Positions 32,320 through 41,349 of a DNA stretch of 64,000 nucleotides are shown here, in pieces (positions within the stretch are counted from its first letter, which is position 1; the number at the start of each line of letters is the position of its first letter). The notes under the pieces were generated by a model. The model did not search any database. It worked only from the letters and a program-made list of their open reading frames with translations, and had not been told where the DNA came from. The translations under genes and the position numbers were made by a program. The DNA is taken from contig DASZBX010000109.1 of the NCBI GenBank assembly GCA_035943635.1, positions 62,001 to 126,000 on the forward strand. The letters are read 5' to 3'. Source of the DNA: DASZBX01 sp035943635. Lineage in GTDB: Bacteria > Actinomycetota > Actinomycetes > Streptomycetales > Catenulisporaceae.

Positions 32320-32850
32320 ATCGTCACAGCGGGTCTCAGGCGCGTGAGACCGCCGTGTCCTCGTTGATGCACGTCAACTCCTCCTCCGGCGCCGCGGCCC
32401 GGTGGAGGGCGCGCGGCATCACCCGGCCGCAGGGCGTTCGGCCGGGAACGAAAAAAGCACCGGGGAAACAGGGTTTCGCCAGCTCGCGGGTGCCCGGCCT
32501 GGGTCTGGGCCGACCGCCCGATGGTCTCGGAGAGCGCTCTCCAAAGGGTGGATGGACTGTTTACTTCCGGGTTATCTGCGCGTCAATACCTGCCGCGGGA
32601 CCTGGCGAAGTCTTGGACTACGCCGCCGTGATCCACCAGACCGGGGAACGCGGGGCGCGCAGCCGCTAGCATTGCCCTTGTCACGTCTTCGTTCCCTGGT
32701 CGTAGTTGCCCGGCCGCGGATGGTGGCCGGGGCGCGAAGCCCAGGGCCGTAAGACGGGGCGACGTCGTTTCCCCCAAGTCCGTAAGGGTAGTGAGGCGCC
32801 TATGAGGCGACAGGGCCCGATGCCGTCGAGGCGCAGCGCTCGGACCGGCC
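32320..32850. other. Gene-poor region between GH3 remnant and kinase gene
   Basis: 531 bases without a supported gene. It holds a LacI-type palindrome at 32529-32542 and AT-richer sequence after it (GTTTACTTCCGGGTTATC). The kinase promoter should lie in the last 150 bases. Confidence 0.5.
32529..32542. promoter_or_regulatory. Palindrome GGAGAGCGCTCTCC
   Basis: A perfect 14-bp palindrome with an AGCGCT centre, similar to the TGGGAGCGCTCCCA class bound by LacI-family regulators of beta-glucosidase genes in streptomycetes. It lies some 200 bases from the GH3 remnant and may be its orphaned operator. Confidence 0.5.
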
Positions 32851-34965
32851 ATGGCCGGTGACCAGAAGCCGGCCGGGGCGGATCAGGTGGACCAGCCCGG
32901 CCCGCCGCCCCGCCCGACCGGCCCGGAGTCGTCGGCCGGTCCGCAGCCGACCCCGGAATGGACTCCCGAACCGGAAACGCCCTCGGCCTCGACTCCGGCA
33001 CCCGCACCGGCCGCGCCCAAACCCGCGGCCGCGCCGGCCAAGCCCGCCGACGCCGACGACCTGATCGGCGGCCGGTACCGTCGCACCGCCCGGATAGGCA
33101 GCGGCGGCATGGGCGTGGTCTGGCGCGCCGACGACGAGGTCCTGGGCCGCACCGTCGCGCTCAAGGAGCTCTCGGCCGCGGCCGAACTCGGCGGCAGCGG
33201 CCCGGCCGGCGCCGCCAAGCGGGCGATGCGCGAGGCCCGGATCGCCGCCCGGCTGCACCACCCGAACGTGATCGGCGTGTACGACGTGGTCGAACACCGC
33301 GGCCGGCCCTGGCTGGTGATGGAGTACCTGGCCTCGCGCAGCCTGGCGGATCTGATGAAGGATCCCAAGGCCCTGCCGACCGCGGAGGTGGCCCGGATCG
33401 GCGCGCAGCTGGCCGACGCGCTCACCGCCGCGCACGACGCCGGGATCGTGCACCGGGACGTGAAACCGGCCAACGTGCTGCTCTCGGACACCGGCACGGT
33501 GAAGATCACCGACTTCGGCATATCGCGGGCGACCGGCGACACCACCGTGACCAACACCGGCGTCCTGCTGGGCACGGTCGCCTACATCGCCCCCGAGGTC
33601 GCCCGCGGCAAGATCGCCGACGCCCGCAGCGACGTCTACTCCCTCGGCGCGACGCTGTACTCGGCGGTCGAGGGCGAGCCGCCGTTCGGCGTCGACGACA
33701 ACGCGATCGCGCTGCTCTACCGGATCGCGCACGAGGAGATCATCCCGCCGAGCCACGCCGGAGCCCTCGGCCCGGTCCTGATGCAGATGCTCGACCGGGA
33801 CCCGGAGCGGCGGCCGACGACGCGTCAGGTCCGCACCTGGCTGGAGGACATCGCCGACGGGGCCCGCCCGGATCCGCAGGCCGCCACCTCCGTGCTCGGC
33901 GCGGCCGCGGCGGCGCTGGCCCGGCCGAAGGGGACGTCGAAGCGTTCGCTGCCGTCCCGGCCGCCGAAGCAGCCGAAGTCGCAGAAGCAGGCCAAGCAGG
34001 TCCCGCCGACCGCGCCGCCCAAGGTGGTGCCCCTGCCGACGCCGACCCCCGCGCCGCCGCCGGTCACGCCGGCGACGCCCGCAGCGTCGGCCACGCCGGT
34101 GACTCCAGCGGCGCCGTCGACGGGTGCGAAGGCGGGGTCGGGAGCGGCGGCGGCAGCGGCGTCCGGGTCGGCGGCGGTTGCGTCGGCGGCTTCGGCTTCC
34201 GCGGCAGGTTCGGCGGCAACGCCGAAACCCGCCGCGGCGCCGTCGGGAGGGTCCACGGGCTCGTCCAAGACGCCCGTGCTCCCGCAGTCCGCCATCCCGA
34301 CCCGGCGCACGACCCCGGCCGACCCGGGACCGTCGGCGGAGGTGGCCCGGCTGGGTCGGCGCGCCGTCGTCATCGGCGTCGTCGTGGCGCTGGCCCTGAT
34401 CGCCGGAACCGTCCTGCTCTTGCAGCACAGCGGCAACACCGCCGCGGCCGCCGGAAGTACGCCGTCCGCGACCGCCGCCACCACCGCGAGCCAGTCCGCC
34501 GCCCCGAGCGCCACCGCGACGCCGACTCTGTCCGCGACGCCCACGCCCGCGAGCACGCACACCGTGACGGCGCCGAACGTCCCGGCCACGTCCGCCGCGC
34601 CGACCGGCACGGCGACCACGTCCAACGCCCCCTCGGGCGACGTGTCGACCCAGCTGCGGGACACCATCGTCGACTACTACCAGCTCATGCCCGGCAACAC
34701 CGCCCAGGGCTGGACGTGGCTGACGACGGACTACCAGGAGCACCACGCCAACGGCGAAGCCAACTACGACAGCTTCTGGGCGGCGGTCAAGAGCGTCAGC
34801 ATCTCGGACGTCACCGTGACGCTGCCCTCGACCGTGGTGGCCACGATCCGCTACTCCAACAAGGACGGATCTGCGGACACTGAGAAGACCAGCTTCGGCC
34901 TGGTCCAGCAGAACGGCCGGTGGCTGATCGCCAGTTCCTCCGTGCTGAGCCACACCGGCGGCTGA
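32851..34965 (+). CDS. Membrane-anchored Ser/Thr protein kinase
   Basis: A 704-residue PknB-type kinase. After a Pro/Ala-rich 70-residue leader, the kinase domain spans about 75-335: glycine loop G-S-G-G-M-G (83-88), catalytic K105 (V-A-L-K-E-L), H-R-D-V-K-P-A-N (201-208), D-F-G (221-223) and A-P-E (247-249). A Pro/Ala/Ser linker leads to one membrane helix at about 505-525, then a Thr/Ser/Ala-rich stalk and a C-terminal NTF2-like domain (Y-Y-Q-L-M-P, T-W-L-T-T-D-Y-Q-E) facing outside. No PASTA repeats. All catalytic residues are present, so it should be active and respond to an external signal. The ATG has no strong ribosome site. Confidence 0.92.
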   Translation: MAGDQKPAGADQVDQPGPPPRPTGPESSAGPQPTPEWTPEPETPSASTPAPAPAAPKPAAAPAKPADADDLIGGRYRRTARIGSGGMGVVWRADDEVLGRTVALKELSAAAELGGSGPAGAAKRAMREARIAARLHHPNVIGVYDVVEHRGRPWLVMEYLASRSLADLMKDPKALPTAEVARIGAQLADALTAAHDAGIVHRDVKPANVLLSDTGTVKITDFGISRATGDTTVTNTGVLLGTVAYIAPEVARGKIADARSDVYSLGATLYSAVEGEPPFGVDDNAIALLYRIAHEEIIPPSHAGALGPVLMQMLDRDPERRPTTRQVRTWLEDIADGARPDPQAATSVLGAAAAALARPKGTSKRSLPSRPPKQPKSQKQAKQVPPTAPPKVVPLPTPTPAPPPVTPATPAASATPVTPAAPSTGAKAGSGAAAAAASGSAAVASAASASAAGSAATPKPAAAPSGGSTGSSKTPVLPQSAIPTRRTTPADPGPSAEVARLGRRAVVIGVVVALALIAGTVLLLQHSGNTAAAAGSTPSATAATTASQSAAPSATATPTLSATPTPASTHTVTAPNVPATSAAPTGTATTSNAPSGDVSTQLRDTIVDYYQLMPGNTAQGWTWLTTDYQEHHANGEANYDSFWAAVKSVSISDVTVTLPSTVVATIRYSNKDGSADTEKTSFGLVQQNGRWLIASSSVLSHTGG

Positions 34966-34998
34966 GCGTACAGCCCCTTCGCACGGCAAGCACCGCGG

Positions 34999-35033
34999 CC
35001 GGACCGACCCCGAGAAATCGGCGGTCGGTCCGG
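34999..35033 (+). terminator. Hairpin terminator after the kinase gene
   Basis: Arms CCGGACCGACC (34999-35009) and GGTCGGTCCGG (35023-35033) with a 13-base loop, 34 bases after the kinase stop, followed by a pyrimidine run CTCTCTTTC. The remaining bases to 35264 hold only the promoter region of the amidohydrolase gene. Confidence 0.8.
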
Positions 35034-35264
35034 TCGCTCTCTTTCATGCCGCCGCGCTCGGCCGCGCAGCCTGCATAAACGACCCCTGATTCCGCGCTTT
35101 TCCCTTGCCCGGCAAGTGGATCCCGGTCGGGATACGGTGCGGGATACATCCGTAATCAGTTCTTCACGGCGGCGACTCGCGGCGGCAAACGCCTGCACCG
35201 ACAGTCATCACAACTGCACCGCCCCCAACCTCTTTGCGCTGTGAACTCCCGTCAGGAGAGCACC

Positions 35265-35957
35265 ATGTCCCAAGCGCACATCCCCCGACCGCCCATCCCG
35301 GCCGAACCGGCCCCGTTCCCCTTCGACCCGGCGTCCGCGGCGCTGGTCCTGATCGACATGCAGCGCGACTTCCTCGAACCCGGCGGCTTCGGCGAAACCC
35401 TCGGCAACGACGTCGGCAAGCTCCGGCGCACGATCGAGCCGCTGCGCCGGGTGCTGGAGGCGACCCGCGCCGTGGGCCTGCCGATCCTGCACACCCGAGA
35501 GGGCCACCTGCCCGACCTGTCCGACTGCCCGCCGGCCAAGCTCAAACGCGGCGCGCCGTCGCTGCGGATCGGCGACCCCGGGCCCAAGGGCCGCATCCTC
35601 ATCCGCGGCGAGTACGGCCACGACATCATCGACGAACTGACTCCGATAGCCGGCGAGGCGGTCGTCGACAAGCCCGGCAAGGGCGCGTTCTACAACACCG
35701 ACTTCGGCGAGATCCTCGCCGCGACCGGCGCCACCCAGCTCATCGTCACCGGCGTCACCACCGAGGTGTGCGTGCACACCACGGTCCGCGAGGCCAACGA
35801 CCGCGGCTTCGAATGCCTCGTCCTGAGCGACTGCGTGGGCTCGTACTTCGACGAGTTCCACGAGGTCGGCCTCGCCATGATCGCCGCCCAGGGCGGCATC
35901 TTCGGCTGGACCGCCGACTCCGCCGACTATCTCGCCGCGCTCGGCCAGCTCACTTAG
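35265..35957 (+). CDS. Isochorismatase-fold cysteine hydrolase (biuret/ureide amidohydrolase-like)
   Basis: A 230-residue hydrolase with the Asp-Lys-Cys triad of the isochorismatase superfamily: Asp in L-I-D-M-Q-R-D-F (D31), Lys in V-D-K-P-G-K-G-A-F, Cys in T-T-E-V-C-V-H-T. The block H-T-R-E-G-H-L-P-D-L-S-D-C-P-P resembles biuret, ureidoacrylate and carbamoyl-type amidohydrolases rather than true isochorismatases. Start fixed by GGAG before 35265. Followed by a permease gene and, after two genes, by a paralogue. Likely role: release of ammonia from a small nitrogen compound imported by the permease. Confidence 0.88.
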   Translation: MSQAHIPRPPIPAEPAPFPFDPASAALVLIDMQRDFLEPGGFGETLGNDVGKLRRTIEPLRRVLEATRAVGLPILHTREGHLPDLSDCPPAKLKRGAPSLRIGDPGPKGRILIRGEYGHDIIDELTPIAGEAVVDKPGKGAFYNTDFGEILAATGATQLIVTGVTTEVCVHTTVREANDRGFECLVLSDCVGSYFDEFHEVGLAMIAAQGGIFGWTADSADYLAALGQLT

Positions 35958-36083
35958 TACGCGGCTGCGCTTCGCTTCTATCGCACCCTTCAGCTTCTCC
36001 GTTCATCTGCTCCTCCGCTCCGCACCTTCCTCCTCGGCGTCCGCCCTTCGCAGCGCGCCACACCTCGTCCCACGGAGCCCGCC

Positions 36084-37730
36084 ATGTCCACGATCACCTC
36101 CGCCCCCACGCCCACCGAGAGACCCGACCCGCCGCTCTCCCCCGCGTGGTGGGTCCCCGGCGACACCAACGCCTTCTTCGGACTCGGATTCAACGTCCTG
36201 GTCAACGTCCTGGTACTGACCGGCCTGATCGCCGGAGTGGTCAACGTCCCCGGCCACGACGTCTTCCACATAGTGCTACCGGCCCTCGGCATAGAACTGC
36301 TGATCGGCAACGTCTACTACACCTATCTCGCCCGCCGCCTGGCCCGCCGCGAGAACCGCACCGACGTGGCCGCGATGCCTTACGGGCCCTCGGTTCCGCA
36401 CATGTTCATCGTCACCTTCGTCATCATGCTGCCCACCTACCTCGCCACCAAGGACCCGATCCGCGCCTGGGAGGCCGGACTCGCCTGGGCGTTCGTGATC
36501 GGCCTGATCGTGCTGGTCGGCGCGTTCGTCGGCCCGTACATCCGCCGCTGGACGCCCCGCGCGGCCCTGCTCGGCACGCTCGCCGGCATCTCGATCGCGT
36601 TCATCTCGATGCGCCCGGCCGGGCAGATGTGGGAAGCCGGCTGGATCGCGTTGCCGGTCCTCGTCATCATCCTGATCGGCTTCTTCACCAACCTGCGGCT
36701 GCCCGGCAACATCCCGGTCGGCCTGGCCGCCCTGCTCGTCGGCACCGCGATCGGGTGGGCCGGCGGGTACATGTCAGTGCCCGATGTCTCGTCGGCAGCC
36801 AAGGACGTCGCCGTCGCGCTGCCCACGTTCCAGTTCCACTTGCTGTTCACCGGAATCAGCCACATCGGCCCGCTGCTGTCGACCGCGATCCCGCTGGGCA
36901 TCTACAACTTCACCGAAGGCATGACCAACGTCGAGAGCGCCTCGGTCGCCGGTGACAACTACAACCTGCGCTCCGTCCTGCTCGCCGACGGCACCGGCGC
37001 CATCATCGGCGCCGCCCTGGGCTCGCCGTTCCCGCCGGCCGTGTACATCGGGCACCCGGGCTGGAAGGCCGCGGGCGGGCGCACGAGTTATTCGATGGCA
37101 TCCGGCATCGTTGTCGCACTGCTCTGCTTCAGCGGGATGTTCGGGCTGCTCGGCGCACTGTTGCCCATCCCCGCGATCGTCCCGATCCTGCTGTACATCG
37201 GCCTGCTGATCGGCGCCCAGGCCTTCCAGGCGGTACCGAGGGCCCATGCCGCGGCGGTGATGATAGCCATCATTCCGAACGTCGCTTCGTGGGCGCAGGG
37301 CCAGATGGCGGACGTGTTGTCGGCGGTCGGCTATCAGAACGTGGACTTCTCCCCCAACGGCAAACTCATCCCGCCCACCGGCTCCACACCGGGAACCGTA
37401 CCGGAAAGCGCACTGGTCAACTCGGGCGTGATCTATAAGGGCCTGGAGTTGCTAGGCGACGGAGCGGTACTCGCGGGCCTCATCCTCGGCGCGATAGTCG
37501 TGTTCCTGATCGACCGACAATTCATGAAGGCGGCCATCTACTGCGCAGCAGGGGCCGTACTCTCCTTCGTCGGCCTGATCCACGGCGCGAAGGTCGGCTG
37601 GAACATCGACGGCCAAGTAGCCCTCGGATATCTGTTCGCCGGAGTCGTGTGCATCATCTTCCACTTCCGCAAGGTGCCCCCACGCACTCCCGACCCCGAC
37701 GAACACCTGCTCGCGCCCGAACCCGCTTAG
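36084..37730 (+). CDS. Xanthine/uracil-type permease
   Basis: A 548-residue polytopic membrane protein with about 12 hydrophobic segments. The opening W-W-V-P-G-D-T-N-A-F-F-G-L-G-F-N, the A-A-M-P-Y-G-P-S-V-P segment near residue 98 and the Asn/Glu-rich N-F-T-E-G-M-T-N-V-E-S-A near 285 resemble the NCS2/AzgA nucleobase transporters, though the match is distant. GGAG precedes the ATG. Downstream of and on the same strand as an amidohydrolase gene (126-base gap), suggesting uptake of a purine, pyrimidine or ureide that the hydrolase then degrades. Confidence 0.85.
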   Translation: MSTITSAPTPTERPDPPLSPAWWVPGDTNAFFGLGFNVLVNVLVLTGLIAGVVNVPGHDVFHIVLPALGIELLIGNVYYTYLARRLARRENRTDVAAMPYGPSVPHMFIVTFVIMLPTYLATKDPIRAWEAGLAWAFVIGLIVLVGAFVGPYIRRWTPRAALLGTLAGISIAFISMRPAGQMWEAGWIALPVLVIILIGFFTNLRLPGNIPVGLAALLVGTAIGWAGGYMSVPDVSSAAKDVAVALPTFQFHLLFTGISHIGPLLSTAIPLGIYNFTEGMTNVESASVAGDNYNLRSVLLADGTGAIIGAALGSPFPPAVYIGHPGWKAAGGRTSYSMASGIVVALLCFSGMFGLLGALLPIPAIVPILLYIGLLIGAQAFQAVPRAHAAAVMIAIIPNVASWAQGQMADVLSAVGYQNVDFSPNGKLIPPTGSTPGTVPESALVNSGVIYKGLELLGDGAVLAGLILGAIVVFLIDRQFMKAAIYCAAGAVLSFVGLIHGAKVGWNIDGQVALGYLFAGVVCIIFHFRKVPPRTPDPDEHLLAPEPA

Positions 37731-37754
37731 CGACGCGCCTGCACCACACCACCC

Positions 37755-37802
37755 TGATCGGGCGGCGCGCCCACTAAGACATTCCGGTCCGCCGCCCGAT
37801 CA
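37755..37802. terminator. Bidirectional terminator between permease and hydrolase genes
   Basis: Twelve-base arms TGATCGGGCGGC (37755-37766) and GCCGCCCGATCA (37791-37802). It lies between two convergent stops and can serve both. Confidence 0.8.
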
Positions 37803-37816
37803 ATCCCCCCAACATC

Positions 37817-38518
37817 TCAGACCACTCCCTCTACCGACTCCACCGACTCCACCGACTCCACCGACTCCACCAACTCCACAATCACCGCCGCAAACACATC
37901 AGACTTGTCCAGGTGCACCGCGTGCCCACACCCCGCCAACTCCCGACTACCCAGCCCAGCGCGCTCCCGCAGCACCCGGGCCGCCTCGTGCCGCGCAGGC
38001 GGAGACAACGCCCCGACCGTGGTCAACGCCCGACCTGAAGCCGTCACCGGACTGGCCGCGATCGCCCCGACCACGGGTTCGAAGGCCCGGAACATCGCGA
38101 AATCCCGTTCCACAGCAGCAGGATCAGCCGGTGCCATCGACAAATCCCACCCCGGCCCGTACAACGCCGAGCCGAACCCCGCCACGCCATCCGCCGCATA
38201 TTTACGCGCCACATCGGCCAACAACCCGGGCACCAACGCCCCCACAGCCGGCTCGTGCAGCACAGCGCCACGCACCGGCACCCCCGCCGCCAACAACGCC
38301 AACCCCAACGTCGCCCCGCCACTCACCCCCGCGACCACCGCGCCGTCGCACAACTCCGCCAACGCGGCCACCTCCACTCCCAGATCCCCGCTGTAAGCAC
38401 GCTGAGGCGCCACCACCGAGAGGTCGGGCCGGAGCCCGGAAAGACTCCGGCACACGCCGGACCAGACGCTGGCCGTGGTGGCAGCGCCGTGCACGAGAAC
38501 GATACGAGCCGCAGGCAT
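37817..38518 (-). CDS. Alpha/beta hydrolase
   Basis: A 233-residue hydrolase. The oxyanion segment is V-L-V-H-G-A-A-T-T near residue 8, the nucleophile elbow G-V-S-G-G near 64 and the catalytic His in G-C-G-H-A-V-H-L near 209. The C-terminus is a run of V-E-S repeats encoded by a 9-bp tandem repeat (GACTCCACC on the plus strand, about 37835-37876), so its length is probably variable. The start at 38518 is chosen by homology; an ATG at 38530 is possible. Divergent from the GntR regulator, so perhaps under its control. Substrate unknown. Confidence 0.85.
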   Translation of the reverse strand: MPAARIVLVHGAATTASVWSGVCRSLSGLRPDLSVVAPQRAYSGDLGVEVAALAELCDGAVVAGVSGGATLGLALLAAGVPVRGAVLHEPAVGALVPGLLADVARKYAADGVAGFGSALYGPGWDLSMAPADPAAVERDFAMFRAFEPVVGAIAASPVTASGRALTTVGALSPPARHEAARVLRERAGLGSRELAGCGHAVHLDKSDVFAAVIVELVESVESVESVESVEGVV

Positions 38519-38609
38519 GGCCGCAAGCATAAGGCCGCCCCGCACGCGGTTGACCTCCCCGTAACATCCGGGGAACGGCCGTGACACGCCCGCAACCGAG
38601 GATGGACGC

Positions 38610-39320
38610 ATGGATTCCGCCGTGGATACCGTTCAGGATCCCGAGACCGAGAAGGCGTCGCCCAGCGAGGCCGCCTACCGGCAGCTGCGCGACCGACTCC
38701 TGGTCGGCGCCTTTCCGCTGACCCGCAGAATGGCCGAAGAACGCCTGGCCACGCTGGTGGGAGTCTCCCGCACCCCGGTTCGCCACGCCCTGATCCGGCT
38801 ACACGGCGAAGGCCTGGTCAGCCGCCACCGCGATGGCGGGTATCGTCCTGCGGTTCCCGATCCGAACGACATCGCGGCGCTGTACGAAGCCCGGCGCGCG
38901 CTGGAGATCGGTGCGTTGTGGCGCCCGTCCGAGGTGGGGGGCAGACACGACCGCCCGATGCTCGAAGAGCTCCGCGAGGACTGGGAAGCGCTACGCCGGG
39001 AGCAGCCGCCCGCCGATGCCGGATTCGTGGCGTCGGACGAAGATTTTCATGTACGGCTGGCTGGGGCCGCGGGCAATGAGGTGATGGTGGATCTGCTGCG
39101 ATCGGTCAACGCGCGAATCAGGGTCGTGCGCATCCACGACTTCCTGACCGACGACCGCATCGGCGAAACCATCGCCGAACACCTGGAAATCCTCGGCGCC
39201 GTCATGGCCGACGACCCCACCGAAGCCGAACGCGTCTTCCGCGCGCATCTGGCCAAGTCCAAAGAGGTCGCTGAGGAACGTGCATTACGCGCCATCGCCC
39301 GCATGGCCAGGCTCGACTGA
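38610..39320 (+). CDS. GntR family regulator, FCD subfamily
   Basis: A 236-residue repressor. The winged helix at about 20-85 begins E-A-A-Y-R-Q-L-R-D-R-L-L-V-G and includes E-R-L-A-T-L-V-G-V-S-R-T-P-V-R-H-A-L. The all-helical FCD effector domain has the metal/ligand residues D-E-D-F-H and H-L-E-I-L near residues 145 and 192. FCD regulators respond to small carboxylates or nitrogen compounds. It sits 35 bases upstream of the second amidohydrolase gene and probably controls this gene set. Confidence 0.9.
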   Translation: MDSAVDTVQDPETEKASPSEAAYRQLRDRLLVGAFPLTRRMAEERLATLVGVSRTPVRHALIRLHGEGLVSRHRDGGYRPAVPDPNDIAALYEARRALEIGALWRPSEVGGRHDRPMLEELREDWEALRREQPPADAGFVASDEDFHVRLAGAAGNEVMVDLLRSVNARIRVVRIHDFLTDDRIGETIAEHLEILGAVMADDPTEAERVFRAHLAKSKEVAEERALRAIARMARLD

Positions 39321-39355
39321 CTCAGTACTTCATCAACCCCTGAGAGGCGGATCCC

Positions 39356-40135
39356 GTGACCGGCTCCGGCACCGACACCGAGATCGACACCAAGATCGAC
39401 ACCAAGATCGACACCGCACCAGAGACCAAACCAGCAGACCCAACCCACGAATACGGCACCGTAGAAGCCCGCCCCTACGCATGGCCCTACGATGGCGCAC
39501 TACGCCCATCCACCACCGCCCTGATCTGCATAGACTGGCAAACCGACTTCTGCGGCCCAGGCGGCTACGTGGACACGATGGGCTACGACCTAGCCCTCAC
39601 CCGCACGCCGCTGATCCCGACCGCCCGGGTACTTGCCGCAACCCGAGCCGCAGGCTTCACCGTCATCCACACCCGCGAAGGCCACCGCCCCGACCTGGCC
39701 GACTGCCCGCCGAACAAGCTCTGGCGCTCCCGCCGCATCGGCGCAGGCATCGGCGACTCAGGCCCCTGCGGCAGAATCCTGGTCCGCGGCGAACCCGGCT
39801 GGGAGATCGTCCCCGAAGCCGCGCCGCTCGAAGGCGAACCCATCATCGACAAGCCCGGCAAAGGCGCTTTCTACGCAACGGATCTGGACCTGCTGCTCCG
39901 CACGCGTGGCATCACGCACCTGATCCTCACCGGCATCACGACGGACGTGTGCGTCCACACCACCATGCGCGAGGCCAACGACCGCGGTTATGAGTGCCTG
40001 CTGCTGACCGACTGCACCGGCGCCACCGACCCGGCCAACCATGACGCGGCCATCCACATGGTCACCATGCAAGGCGGCGTGTTCGGCGCGGTCGCTCCTT
40101 CGGCTGCTTTGCTTGATACGCTCGCAGCGGGCTGA
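39356..40135 (+). CDS. Isochorismatase-fold cysteine hydrolase, paralogue
   Basis: A 259-residue protein closely related to the 35265 gene: triad Asp in C-I-D-W-Q-T-D-F, Lys in I-D-K-P-G-K-G-A-F, Cys in T-T-D-V-C-V-H-T, and H-T-R-E-G-H-R-P-D-L-A-D-C-P-P. GTG start with GAGAGG upstream. The N-terminus has an extra 35 residues with a short I-D-T-K repeat encoded by a 12-bp DNA repeat. Similar biuret/ureide-type role expected; the two copies may act on successive or different substrates. Followed downstream by the large inverted repeat. Confidence 0.88.
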   Translation: MTGSGTDTEIDTKIDTKIDTAPETKPADPTHEYGTVEARPYAWPYDGALRPSTTALICIDWQTDFCGPGGYVDTMGYDLALTRTPLIPTARVLAATRAAGFTVIHTREGHRPDLADCPPNKLWRSRRIGAGIGDSGPCGRILVRGEPGWEIVPEAAPLEGEPIIDKPGKGAFYATDLDLLLRTRGITHLILTGITTDVCVHTTMREANDRGYECLLLTDCTGATDPANHDAAIHMVTMQGGVFGAVAPSAALLDTLAAG

Positions 40136-40220
40136 GGTTGGTTGGGGCTGCTTGGGCGGGCTGAGGTTTGGGCTGGGTTTGCCTGGATCGGCTGGCCTAC
40201 TTCGCCTTGTTTGTGTTGCG

Positions 40221-41241
40221 TCTACTACTGTGCCTCCGGCGGGCCGGGAACCCCCAAGGATCCATTGGCCCGTAGGCCTGTTGCGTTGGGATGTGGGTTA
40301 CCTTTTGTGGTGTGTCGGATCGGGATCCTCGGTGGCCCAGGCGGCCCGGAGCCTGCCACACCGGACAGGCCCAATCAACTCCCGGGCCAGGTAATTTGGG
40401 CAGTCTGCTCGCGGCCGCTGAGCTCGAGTGCGGGAGTTGACAGGACCTGCCCGGTGTGGCAGCCTACGAACCGCCTGGGCCACCGAGGATCCCGATCCGA
40501 CACAGCCCCAGCCTTGCGCGAGAGCCGCGCAGACCCCTTCAACTACCGCAGCAGCCGAGCAAACCACATTGCTGCTATGGCGAGCGGTAGTTGCGCTGGA
40601 CAAGTACCCGCCCGAGTACGCTGCTTCGGCAGCCTGGCACATGCGGCAGGCGAGAGCTGGCTGAAGCACTGCGGGCAATCCAACACCGCCGTGGCCGCAG
40701 CAGCAGTAGCAGTAGCAGTAGCAGTAGCAGTAGCAGTAGCAGTAGCAGTAGCAGTAGCAGTAGCAGTAGCAGCCCGGCATACCACATCGCCCTCAGCCCG
40801 CGCGCCACGAGCCGCGAGCCGCATGCGCCAGACCGCCGAAACAACACACTCGCGCGAGCACTTGCCCAGCGCAACCACTGCTCGCCATAGCAACTGTATG
40901 GCTCGCCTAGCTGCTGCGGTAGTTAGAGGGAATGCGCGGCTCGCCGCGCACAACCCTCCCGTCGGTCTCGGATCCTCGATGGCCCTGGCGAAGCTTAGAA
41001 CGACGCATCGAGCAGGACCTGTCAACTCCCGCACCTGAGCATCACGCGCCGGGAGCAGACCACCAAAGGCAACAAGCCCGGGAGTTGATAGGGCCTGCCC
41101 GATGCGTCATTCCGAGATTCGCCAGGACCACCGAGGATCCGAAACCGACACCACAGACCCCACCAACAACGCCAGCCGAACCCGGCCCACGAACCATTGG
41201 ATCCTTGGAGGTTCCGGGCCCGCCGGAGGCACAGCAGTAAA
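40221..41241. repeat. About 1.02-kb imperfect inverted repeat with nested hairpins
   Basis: The left half (about 40221-40700) matches the reverse complement of the right half (about 40763-41241) with constant mirror centre near 40731. Paired landmarks: 40229-40240 with 41222-41233, 40312-40386 with 41078-41150, and 40431-40503 with 40960-41030. Each arm contains its own smaller inverted repeat made of two copies of a ~74-bp module, giving four copies in all. The module carries CGGGAGTTGA at one end and GAGGATCC and CCGACAC near the other. The innermost 200 bases of each arm encode matching reading frames (L-L-W-R-A-V-V-A-L), but these follow from the repeat. It fills a convergent gap between an amidohydrolase gene and paaE. 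No transposase is present. Confidence 0.85.
40704..40772. repeat. CAGTAG hexanucleotide microsatellite
   Basis: Eleven perfect copies of CAGTAG followed by CAG. It forms the loop of the large inverted repeat, its own midpoint (40738) within a few bases of the mirror centre. Any frame through it gives a simple repeat (Ser, Ala-Val, Leu, Tyr-Cys, Ala-Thr), so ORFs there are artefacts. Confidence 0.95.
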
Positions 41242-41349
41242 CGAGAGCCGACATGGCGGCGCAACCCGCTACAGGCCCCACCACCAGCCCACCACACTGT
41301 CCCCGCTGCTACCGACTACCGTTATCCCGCAACAACCACCCCCGCCAAA

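Noticed and set aside
35265..40135. Isochorismate/salicylate or siderophore biosynthesis
   Set aside because: The superfamily name suggested it, but the signature block matches amide/ureide hydrolases and no isochorismate synthase or NRPS genes are present.
40298..41038. Long open frames on both strands through the CAGTAG array (poly-Ser, Ala-Val, Leu and Tyr-Cys proteins)
   Set aside because: They are produced by the hexamer repeat and by the mirror symmetry of the inverted repeat; matching frames on opposite strands are expected from the arms and none has a ribosome site.
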